From Clostridia bacterium (GTDB lineage Bacteria; Bacillota_A; Clostridia; Christensenellales; Aristaeellaceae), in NCBI GenBank assembly GCA_017530275.1, contig JAFXMP010000211.1, positions 1-5,061 on the forward strand: 5,061 nt of DNA, in the 5' to 3' direction. Below, piece after piece: positions 1-5,061 of the stretch. A program made the translations under genes and the position numbers. Position 1 is the first letter of the stretch; each line of letters starts with the position of its first letter. A model generated the notes under the pieces. The model was given only the letters and a program-made list of their open reading frames with translations. It ran no database searches and had not been told where the DNA came from.

Positions 1-1
1 A

Positions 2-151
2 CTGGCCGCCTTGCCCGAAGAAAAGCGGCCATTAATGGATTCTGTTCAGGACGAAATAAACACGCTTATGATGGATGAAGGTGAGTCAGCTTTCATCGAG
101 GGCGTCTCCTTCGGCGTCCGGCTGATGATGGAAGTGGGCGGTGGTGGGTGA
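2..151 (+). CDS. DUF6809-like small protein, C-terminal fragment
   Basis: An open frame enters from the left edge and ends at TGA 149-151, giving 49 residues. It reads LAALPEEKRPLMDSV near the start and ESAFIEGVSFGVRLMMEV near the end. The pattern LPEE, then an acidic helical stretch, then AFIEGxxxGxRLMxEV is what I remember from the C-terminus of the DUF6809 family, small clostridial proteins of unknown function. The start lies outside the window, so the full length cannot be judged. The gene is on the plus strand and converges on the sugar operon, with a 164-nt spacer that contains that operon's terminator. It is probably unrelated to sugar metabolism. The family call comes from memory of the pattern and has not been checked by search; that the frame is a real gene end is more secure than its name. 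Confidence 0.6.
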   Translation: MAALPEEKRPLMDSVQDEINTLMMDEGESAFIEGVSFGVRLMMEVGGGG

Positions 152-191
152 AAAAAATACCTTGTCCATTGTCCGGTTGTGTTGAAGGTAC

Positions 192-241
192 AAAAGGAAA
201 AACCCAGTCGGTCTCTCTTGCGAGTAAGAAAGTAACCGGCT
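192..241 (-). terminator. Intrinsic terminator of the sugar operon (minus strand)
   Basis: On the minus strand, positions 241-206 fold as AGCCGGT, TA bulge, CTTTCTT, loop ACTCGC, AAGAGAG, ACCGACT. That is a 14-pair stem with one C-A mismatch and one G-U pair. It is followed by GGG and then the T-rich run TTTTTCCTTTT (202-192). It lies about 75 nt past the kinase stop, where the end of the operon is expected. The plus strand has no T run after the stem, so it should act mainly in the minus direction. Confidence 0.7.
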
Positions 242-315
242 GAGCTCGAATTCTATAGTGGTTTTACATCATCCCGGGATGGGTTTCGGATCATTATCTG
301 CTATACCCAACGGTG

Positions 316-1266
316 TTATAAATATTGATTGACTTCTTCGATGCTTGGCACGCTGGTGATTCCACCATGCTTTTGCGTGGACAAGCTGGCGGCGGTACAG
401 GCGAAGCGGACGATCTGGGTCAGTTCTTCTTCCGTCAATTCGGAAGGAGCTTTTTTGTATTGCAGGAACTGGCTCATGGCGCTGCCGCCGAAAATGTCCC
501 CCGCGCCGGTGGTATCCACCACATGGATGCCAGAAGGGCTGGCAACGGTTACAGCGGCATTCCGGTTAGCAGCGTGGCAGCCCTTGGGCCCCAGGGTGGC
601 ATACACCAAGGAAACGCCGTATTCGTTCAGCAGCTTTTGCGCCCCTTCTTCGGGAGAAATGCCCCATAGCCACGAGATTTCCTCATCGCTGATCTTTACG
701 ATATTCGCTTGTTTCAGGCACCATTCGATGGCAGCCTTGGCGTCCTCCTCCCGTTTCCAGAGGGGCTTCCGCAGGTTTGGGTCAAGGCTGATCAGCAGGC
801 CGTGGGCCTTGGCAAGCTCGATGGCCTTCCGGGTAGCGGACGCGGCGGGTTCGTCCGTCAGGGACAGGGTGCCAAAATGGAACACCTTTGCCTCCGCGAT
901 CAGGTTTTCATCGATTTCCTCCGGGCGCAGGCAGGTATCGGCCCCGGGCTTTCGGGCAAAGCTGAAATCCCGGTTGCCGCTGGCATCCAGGGACACAAAT
1001 GCCATGGTGGTGAACACATCCGCGTCCATCAGAACACCCCTGGTTTCGATCCCAGCGTCCTTCAAGGTTTTTAGCAACAAGCGGCCGAAGGTATCATAGC
1101 CTACTTTGCCGATCATGGCGGTGGTGCGGCCATGCTTGGTCAGGGCGGCCAGGAAGTTTCCCGGCGCGCCGCCGGGGTTGGCGGACAAGACTGGATAGCC
1201 TGCTTCATTTGTGGAATAGGGAGCAAAGTCGATCAGCAGTTCACCCAATGCAATGACATCAAACAT
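316..1266 (-). CDS. scrK: PfkB-family carbohydrate kinase, probable fructokinase
   Basis: A complete 316-residue cytoplasmic kinase of the ribokinase/PfkB family that should transfer phosphate from ATP to a sugar, most likely fructose to fructose-6-phosphate. The N-terminus has GELLIDF and the glycine-rich NPGGAPGNF sugar-binding signature (about residues 30-38). SLDPNLR lies near 160, and the C-terminal PfkB signature DTTGAGDIFGG is at about 251-261, where the last Asp of DTTGAGD is the catalytic base. Length is normal for fructokinases. I chose ATG at 1266 rather than TTG at 1287 because the longer start would sit upstream of the only good ribosome-binding site (GGAGG, about 12 nt before the ATG). 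It begins 7 nt after the GH32 stop, so the two are probably translationally coupled. Fructose specificity comes from the GH32 neighbour; another hexose or ketose cannot be excluded. Confidence 0.9.
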   Translation of the reverse strand: MFDVIALGELLIDFAPYSTNEAGYPVLSANPGGAPGNFLAALTKHGRTTAMIGKVGYDTFGRLLLKTLKDAGIETRGVLMDADVFTTMAFVSLDASGNRDFSFARKPGADTCLRPEEIDENLIAEAKVFHFGTLSLTDEPAASATRKAIELAKAHGLLISLDPNLRKPLWKREEDAKAAIEWCLKQANIVKISDEEISWLWGISPEEGAQKLLNEYGVSLVYATLGPKGCHAANRNAAVTVASPSGIHVVDTTGAGDIFGGSAMSQFLQYKKAPSELTEEELTQIVRFACTAASLSTQKHGGITSVPSIEEVNQYL

Positions 1267-1269
1267 TTT

Positions 1270-1284
1270 CACTTCATTCCTCCG
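1270..1284 (-). promoter_or_regulatory. Kinase ribosome-binding site inside the GH32 3' end
   Basis: On the minus strand, GCGGAGGAATGA encodes the last residues A-E-E and the stop of GH32, and also supplies GGAGG for the kinase ATG at 1266. The stop codon (1276-1274) lies between this site and the ATG. This arrangement is typical of translational coupling and decides the kinase start. Confidence 0.7.
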
Positions 1285-2236
1285 CAAAAAGGCTGTACTT
1301 GGTGATGTCCATCACCGCCTGACCGTCCGCTTCAAAGGAAATACCCTGAGCGTCCGTGTCGGTCAGGATGGTGGCGGTCATGACCTGCTCCCCGTCGTTG
1401 ATGAATACTTCGATGCTGAATTTGTCCAGGATCACATGCAGATGGATTTCGCCATCCTTTTGCTGAACCGCCGCACGGCGCTGATGAATGTAAGCGCGGC
1501 GGGAGCCGGAAAACTTCCGGTCAATTTTCAGCAACGATTCGTAGGGGCGGAAGCTGAGGATGGAATGGTATTTCTCGTTCTTGGCGAAGCGGAAAATGAA
1601 CTTGCGGTAGGGATTTTCCAAGTCGGCGGAACGGACACGGATATCCAGTTCCAATTTCCGCCCTTCAATGCCCTCCAAGGTCATTTCATCTGAGACCTGC
1701 ACGCCTTTGTATTCCACCATCCGGCTGCGGTACAGGGCCAATTCGCGGATGGGCTGCTGGTACAGCCTGCCGTCTTTGATCGTCAGTTCCCGCGGCAGGC
1801 TCATTTGCCCGAACCACTTGCGTTCTTCGTAGCCGGTCAGCTTGCAGGTGTCCCAGTTCTGCATCCAGCCGATCATCACCCGCCGCCCGTCCGGGGTCAG
1901 GATGGTCTGCGGCGCGTAGAAGTCGATGCCGTAGTCGATGGCTTGGTCATGCTCCGGGATGAAGCGCCTGCGTTCTTCATCCATTTTTCCGATCAGGCAG
2001 ACTGTGCCGTTGCCGTTATGATACTCAAAGCCGTCCGGCATCATGTCCTGGGGGCTGACGAACAGCACGGTTTTTTCGTCTAATTGGAACAAGTCAGGGC
2101 ATTCCCACATCCGGCCCAGCCGCCCGTCGTTCTCAGCCAGGATGCCTTCGCTTTTCCAGGAAAGGCCGTCCTCGCTGCTGAACAGCAGGATGCAGCCCAT
2201 GCGGTCCTTGTCGCAGGTGGCGATAATGCAGCGGTA
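1274..2236 (-). CDS. GH32 beta-fructosidase (sucrose/fructan hydrolase), N-terminus missing
   Basis: C-terminal part (about 320 residues) of a glycoside hydrolase family 32 enzyme, which cleaves beta-fructosidic bonds in sucrose or fructo-oligosaccharides. The fragment opens with YRCIIATCDKD, the strand that normally follows the RDP motif. It contains MWECPDLF, whose Glu is the general acid/base, then DYGIDFYAPQT, IGWM, and the C-terminal beta-sandwich with FSIEVFINDGEQVMT. The catalytic nucleophile motif (WMNDPNG), the FSGS region and RDP are absent, roughly 150-170 residues, so this piece alone would be inactive. The first in-frame ATG (2200) lies inside the fold and is not a real start. 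Upstream, the frame changes directly into the solute-binding protein. No signal peptide can be assessed. With an ABC importer and no PTS gene in view, unphosphorylated sucrose or short fructans is the likelier substrate than sucrose-6-phosphate, but this is inferred. Confidence 0.88.
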   Translation of the reverse strand, partial: YRCIIATCDKDRMGCILLFSSEDGLSWKSEGILAENDGRLGRMWECPDLFQLDEKTVLFVSPQDMMPDGFEYHNGNGTVCLIGKMDEERRRFIPEHDQAIDYGIDFYAPQTILTPDGRRVMIGWMQNWDTCKLTGYEERKWFGQMSLPRELTIKDGRLYQQPIRELALYRSRMVEYKGVQVSDEMTLEGIEGRKLELDIRVRSADLENPYRKFIFRFAKNEKYHSILSFRPYESLLKIDRKFSGSRRAYIHQRRAAVQQKDGEIHLHVILDKFSIEVFINDGEQVMTATILTDTDAQGISFEADGQAVMDITKYSLFAEE

Positions 2237-2242
2237 TAGCGG
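2230..2242. other. Junction A: solute-binding protein joined to GH32
   Basis: On the minus strand, solute-binding protein sequence ending QDAYDRY runs into GH32 sequence beginning YRCIIATCD in another frame. The switch falls within about ten bases (CGCTATACCGC). Lost between them are the C-terminal end and stop of the binding protein, any intergenic DNA, and the N-terminal third of GH32. The binding-protein frame continues as out-of-frame translation of GH32 DNA to a stop at 2080. Confidence 0.8.
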
Positions 2243-3546
2243 TCGTAAGCATCCTGGTAGACCTTCTGGATGCCCGCCAGGTTCACTTTGCCGTTCAAGT
2301 CGTTCTGGAAGCTCTGCCAGGCCGCGTCGGACACGCCGCCCTTCATGAGCCAGGTGATCAGGTTGGTGCGGATGTAGTCGTTCAGGTTGGTTTCATAGTT
2401 GCTCAGGGTGTTCAGCTCTTCCAGGGTGAATTGCAGGTTGGGGAAGGGCTTGACGGTTTCGGCCACAAAGGGCTTGGCGCAGAGCTGCAGGCGTTCCAGA
2501 CGCAGCTGAGCGCGGGGTTCCATATGCACCACGTTGTTCCAGGCGTATTCGCCCAGGTAGATGATGCCCAGGGGCACGTTCTGGAGGCGCAACTCGTCGC
2601 TGGTGACGCCGGCCGGCAGGGGCTTTTGCACCAGCATGCCCTTTTCGTCCCGGGCTTCCTCATACACAATACCAATGGGGCCGTAGTTGATCTGGGCGGA
2701 AACGACGGGATCATAGTAACGGTCAAAATAGGCCAGCAGGATTTCGGGATATTTGCAGGTGGAGAACAGGATCACTTCGCCGGTGCCCACTTCGGGGTTG
2801 TTGGAAACGCAGATGGTCTGGTCGCCGTTTGGCCCGATCAGGGGGCTGCACACAATATAGTTTTCGGGGTTGCTGACCACGGTTTCGCTTTCCCACCAGT
2901 AGAAAGCGCCGTAAGTTTCCAGGCCCTTGCCGTTGGCCAGGAAGTTATCCTGGCTCTGCTCGAAGGATACCTTGTCGATCAGGCCCTTGTCCACCCAGCC
3001 CGCGATGAAGTTGGTGGCTTCATTGAAGCGTTCGTCCTGCACGGTGTAGGTCACTTTGCCATCCACGATCACTCGATGCTCCAGGTTGTCGTTCAGGCCG
3101 AACATGCCGTACAGGTCGCACTGATTGCCCTGCCAGTTGTTATACACAAAGCTCAGAGGCCGTTCGTCATCGGTCTTGCCATTGCCGTTCATGTCATGAT
3201 CCCGGAAATAGGTGAGCAGCTGCTCCATCTGGGCAGAAGTCAGGGCCAGGCCGTCTACCAGTGCTTCCTCGGTCAAGCCGTCAACCGCACCGGCAGCAAT
3301 GGCTTCCTTTGTCCAGTTCACGTTCAGGAACAGCAGGTTGGGGCTTTGCAGCAGGCCCATTTCCTCAATGCGGGGCAGGGAGTAGATTTTACCGTCCGCG
3401 ATGTTGATGAGCTGGGCTTTGATGTCGGGCCGCTCCTCCAGCAGCTTTTTGAAGTTCGGCATATAGTCCAGATAATCACTGATGGGCACCAGCACCTTGC
3501 GGCGGGCGTACTTGATGATTTCGCCCGCGCCCATACCGGCGTGGTA
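2236..3546 (-). CDS. LipO-like extracellular solute-binding protein of a sugar ABC importer, both ends missing
   Basis: About 436 residues of a large substrate-binding lipoprotein of the LipO / family 1 type, which captures an oligosaccharide outside the cell and delivers it to the membrane permeases. Recognisable parts, N to C: YHAGMGAGEIIKYA near the beginning, KVLVPISDYLDYMPNF, the calcium-loop-like DMNGNGKTDDE (about 114 residues in), FIAGWVDKGLIDK, YGAFYWWESE, and a C-terminal helical end NDLNGKVNLAGIQKVYQDAYDRY. Family members are usually about 500-560 residues. The signal peptide, lipobox Cys and first 80-100 residues are missing, as are the last few residues and the stop. The ATG at 3534 lies within the fold and is not a real start. 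The reading frame continues past the junction to 2080, giving an artificial tail of about 50 residues. It lies between the permease and GH32, which points to a fructose-containing oligosaccharide ligand; this is inference. Confidence 0.85.
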
Positions 3547-3550
3547 AGTT
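3541..3550. other. Junction B: LplB-like permease joined to solute-binding protein
   Basis: The permease frame is authentic through ALLMQTDGNL and then becomes PRRYGRGRNHQ, which is the binding-protein DNA read out of frame to a stop at 3476. The binding-protein frame becomes authentic at YHAGMGAGE. The changeover is within a few bases. The permease C-terminus, the expected second permease (YtcP/LplC type) and the binding-protein signal peptide are all missing here. Confidence 0.8.
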
Positions 3551-4042
3551 GCCGTCCGTCTGCATCAGCAGTGCTTTTTCGTACCCTACGCCCATCAGGC
3601 CGCCGATGGACATGATGAGCATCAGGCTAATCATGGGCATGATGGCGGGGATATCCACGTGGATCACCCGCTGGAACCGGGTTGCGCCGTCGATCATGGC
3701 CGCTTCATGATGCACCGGGTCCACGTTGGACAGGGCGGCGATGTAGATCACGGCGCTCCATCCGAAGTCCTGCCAGTTGGAGGAAAGGATGTACATGGGC
3801 CGGAAAGCGGCGCTTTCCAGGAAGTAGGAAATCCTTTCCACGCCTAAGCTGGCCGCGATGTTGTTCACCAGGCCGTAGCGGCCGAAGAACAATTGCAGCA
3901 TACCGACCAGAACGACCAAAGAGATGAAGTGCGGCGCGGTGTAGATGGTCTGGAATACCTTGCCCACTCTTTTGCTTTTCAGGGCGTTCAGGGACAGGGA
4001 AACCAGGATGGGCAGCGTCGCCAGTATCACATTCATCATGCG
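3545..4042 (-). CDS. LplB-like ABC sugar permease, middle part only
   Basis: About 165 residues of a binding-protein-dependent transport permease (MetI-like fold) of the LplB group, an integral membrane subunit that passes sugars from the binding protein into the cell. Hydrophobic segments include VILATLPILVSLSL, HFISLVVLVGMLQLFF, the WSAVIYIAAL region and MISLMLIMSIGGLMG. The cytoplasmic EAA loop that docks the ATPase is clear: EAAMIDGATRFQRVIHVDIP (about 3706-3647). Full-length family members have about 300 residues and six membrane segments, so the N-terminal quarter and the C-terminus are missing. The frame can be extended to a TTG at 4090, but that stretch is antisense to the LacI-type gene and is not permease sequence. 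No ATPase gene is present; importers of this group often use a shared MsmX-type ATPase encoded elsewhere. Confidence 0.85.
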
Positions 4043-4046
4043 GAAG
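4034..4046. other. Junction C: permease (minus) joined head to head with LacI regulator (plus)
   Basis: Permease coding on the minus strand is recognisable up to about FRMMNVILATLP (4045-4010). Regulator coding on the plus strand is recognisable from RKLISLGASRIGFVGD (4041 on). The two gene bodies meet with no intergenic space. The divergent promoter and operator region, the regulator's DNA-binding half and the permease N-terminus are all missing. Confidence 0.75.
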
Positions 4047-4538
4047 CTGATTTCCCTCGGCGCGAGCAGGATCGGTTTTGTGGGTGACAAAGTTCATTGC
4101 GACAGTTTCTATGAAAGATGGATTGGCTACTGGAACGCGCTGCAGGAAGCCAGGCTTTCCCAGGATGACCGGTTCTCCATTCTCGCGCCTGACGATTCGC
4201 CCTATAACGATACGGACTGGCTGATCCAGCAGTTAAATCGGATGCCCGGCCTCCCGGATGCCTTTGTCTGCGCAAATGGTTTTCTTGCGATTCATTTGAT
4301 GAGCGCGCTCAGGAAAATGGGCCTCTCTATTCCGAGAGACATCTTGGTGACGGGCTTTGACGGCACATCCCAATCCGCCCTTGCGGATCCGCCCCTGACT
4401 ACCGTGCAGGTCCCCAGCCTGGAAACCGGACGACTGGCTGCGAATATCCTCCTGTGCCGTATCACCGACCCGGATAGGCCCTATACCTGGACCCGCGTGA
4501 AAACAACCCCTGTTTGGCGAAGCAGCAGCCAGAAGTAA
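4041..4538 (+). CDS. LacI-family transcriptional regulator, C-terminal half
   Basis: About 165 residues from the effector-binding (periplasmic-binding-like) domain of a LacI/GalR regulator, a sugar-responsive DNA-binding repressor. Visible family motifs are KLISLGASRIGFVGD, SFYERWIGYWNAL, the PDAFVCANGFLAIHLMSALR helix, GLSIPRDILVTGFDG, and PPLTTVQVPSLETGRLAANI, followed by an ordinary C-terminus VKTTPVWRSSSQ and TAA at 4536-4538. Complete members have about 330-345 residues; the helix-turn-helix, hinge and first half of the sensor domain are absent. The open frame extends back to about 3945 only across antisense permease DNA, so no genuine start is present. Its position, divergent from the importer operon, suggests it controlled that operon with sucrose, fructose or a related sugar as effector. 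This is inferred from context; no operator survives in the window. Confidence 0.88.
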   Translation, partial: RKLISLGASRIGFVGDKVHCDSFYERWIGYWNALQEARLSQDDRFSILAPDDSPYNDTDWLIQQLNRMPGLPDAFVCANGFLAIHLMSALRKMGLSIPRDILVTGFDGTSQSALADPPLTTVQVPSLETGRLAANILLCRITDPDRPYTWTRVKTTPVWRSSSQK

Positions 4539-4579
4539 AGAAACTTACAAGAAACATGGTATTCTGAAAGAAAAACAAA

Positions 4580-4639
4580 CCCGCCTTGTACCTTTTTCCC
4601 TTCCTCACCGTTCAGGAAGCAAAAATGTTACAAGGCGGG
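4580..4639 (-). terminator. 60-nt symmetric hairpin, terminator-like on the minus strand
   Basis: CCCGCCTTGTA (4580-4590) pairs perfectly with TACAAGGCGGG (4629-4639). Inside this, TTTT/AAAA and CTTCCT/AGGAAG continue the stem without shifting register, closing on an 8-nt loop (4606-4613). On the minus strand the stem is followed by TTTGTTTTTCTTT, a good U run; on the plus strand the following bases are not T-rich. It lies 41 nt past the regulator stop, so it may serve both directions. Confidence 0.6.
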
Positions 4640-4703
4640 CACTAATTTGTAAAATTCAACGATTCTCCTATAAAATTTAATTTTTCTCCCCCAAAAACAG
4701 GCA

Positions 4704-4784
4704 GGGGTACTCAAATATGGCGGCGAATTGAAAAGGGCGAAAATCCACTTCTCAGAGCAAAAAACGGCGATTTTTGCATACCCC
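4704..4784. repeat. Imperfect inverted repeat
   Basis: GGGGTACTCAAAT at 4704-4716 is matched in inverted orientation by TTTTGCATACCCC at 4772-4784, which reads GGGGTATGCAAAA on the other strand (GGGGTA and CAAA shared). A second, inner pair is GCGAAAATC (4737-4745) with GATTTTTGC (4769-4777), one G-U pair. The right arms of the two pairs overlap, so they are alternative rather than nested folds. The function is unknown; it could be a structured RNA, an element end or chance. Confidence 0.3.
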
Positions 4785-4832
4785 CTACGCAGGAACCCTT
4801 TTATTTCAACGGCTTCACGGCCTATGATTTAA

Positions 4833-4949
4833 TTATTCCTTTGTATCAAAATCAGCTACTACATAGATGATGCGTGTACAGGAACAAATCTCAATCGATT
4901 CAGTTTTGGCTCTTCCAGTTTGTTGCAAAAAACTTCCAGGAGTCCTTGA
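4833..4949 (+). pseudogene. Remnant of a large serine recombinase (N-terminal domain motif)
   Basis: A short stop-to-stop frame contains YYIDDACTGTNLNRFSF (4857-4907). Large serine recombinases, the family of TnpX/TndX and phage integrases, carry a closely similar stretch in the catalytic domain, usually written YIDDGYSGTNFDRPGF. YIDD, TGTN, NR and the final F agree; the usual Gly after YIDD and the Pro after Arg are replaced. A stop lies just upstream (4830-4832) and TGA follows at 4947-4949, so neither the N-terminal catalytic serine region nor the rest of the protein is in frame. It looks like a decayed scrap of an integrative element. A chance resemblance is possible because the match is short. 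Confidence 0.5.
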
Positions 4950-5061
4950 TGAGAAGAAAGTTTGTCAGATTTCTTCTTTTTATTAGAGTGTGTTTCTAAA
5001 AGTATACCCGCCTGCATTATGCAAGCAGTATGCGAATACAAGCCAGATGGACAAAGGCCAG

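Larger units (their letters stand above)
4539..5061. other. Gene-free right flank
   Basis: No convincing intact gene is present on either strand. The first half is AT-rich and holds the hairpin at 4580-4639 and the inverted repeat at 4704-4784. A weak promoter-like pair, TTGTAA (4647-4652) and TATAAA (4669-4674) spaced 16 nt on the plus strand, could be chance in such AT-rich DNA. The second half holds a short recombinase-like remnant. A small palindrome, TGCATTATGCA, is at 5013-5023. Confidence 0.6.

Noticed and set aside
242..253. GAGCTCGAATTC, identical to the SacI-EcoRI part of common cloning polylinkers
   Set aside because: Only these 12 bases fit a polylinker I can recall with confidence. 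The flanks do not continue as vector sequence, and the stretch lies beside a natural-looking terminator. It is worth a vector screen but is not claimed as contamination.
272..281. Perfect 10-bp palindrome ATCCCGGGAT
   Set aside because: Short, isolated, with no T run or promoter nearby; expected by chance at this length in several kb.
329..1099. Plus-strand open frames across the kinase gene
   Set aside because: Antisense shadows of a complete PfkB kinase with both signatures intact.
2431..3615. Long plus-strand open frame of 394 residues
   Set aside because: It is antisense to the solute-binding protein, whose minus-strand translation carries clear family motifs; the plus reading has none.
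4036..4275. Minus-strand 79-residue open frame
   Set aside because: Arg- and Ser-rich antisense translation of the LacI-family fragment, with no recognisable domain.
4859..5041. Minus-strand 60-residue open frame starting at TTG
   Set aside because: No ribosome-binding site or family motif is apparent, and it overlaps the recombinase-like remnant on the opposite strand, which is the better match.
1..5061. CRISPR array, tRNA or rRNA gene
   Set aside because: No regularly spaced direct repeats and no tRNA or rRNA signature sequence seen on either strand.

Overview
The window looks like a carbohydrate-utilisation locus from a gut-type Clostridia (Bacillota) organism. I infer this from the moderately GC-rich coding sequence, the LplB/LipO-type ABC sugar importer, the GH32 enzyme with a PfkB-family kinase, the LacI-type regulator, and the tail of a small DUF6809-like protein. 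The organism call is inference from gene families, not a match.

Layout: (1) 2-151, plus strand, is the C-terminus of a small DUF6809-like protein. (2) 152-315 is a spacer with a convincing intrinsic terminator for the minus-strand operon. (3) 316-1266, minus, is a complete PfkB-family sugar kinase, probably fructokinase. (4) 1274 to about 2236, minus, is the C-terminal two thirds of a GH32 beta-fructosidase. (5) About 2236-3546, minus, is the middle and most of a LipO-like extracellular solute-binding protein. (6) About 3545-4042, minus, is the middle of an LplB-like permease. (7) About 4041-4538, plus, is the C-terminal half of a LacI-family regulator. (8) 4539-5061 has no intact gene. It holds a 60-nt hairpin, an imperfect inverted repeat and a short degenerate remnant of a large serine recombinase.

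Read together, the genes describe a PTS-independent system for sucrose or fructo-oligosaccharides. The binding protein and permeases import the sugar, GH32 releases fructose, the kinase phosphorylates it, and a divergent LacI-type repressor would control the operon.

The striking feature is that the locus is not intact. At three points (about 2236, 3545 and 4040) one gene body passes directly into the middle of the next, out of frame or on the opposite strand. Every gene start and stop between the regulator and GH32 is lost, and so is the usual second permease. The fragments are otherwise open and well conserved. This fits very recent deletions or, more likely, an assembly with unmarked gaps, better than gradual decay. 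I see no new biological system here; the three junctions are the main thing to check.
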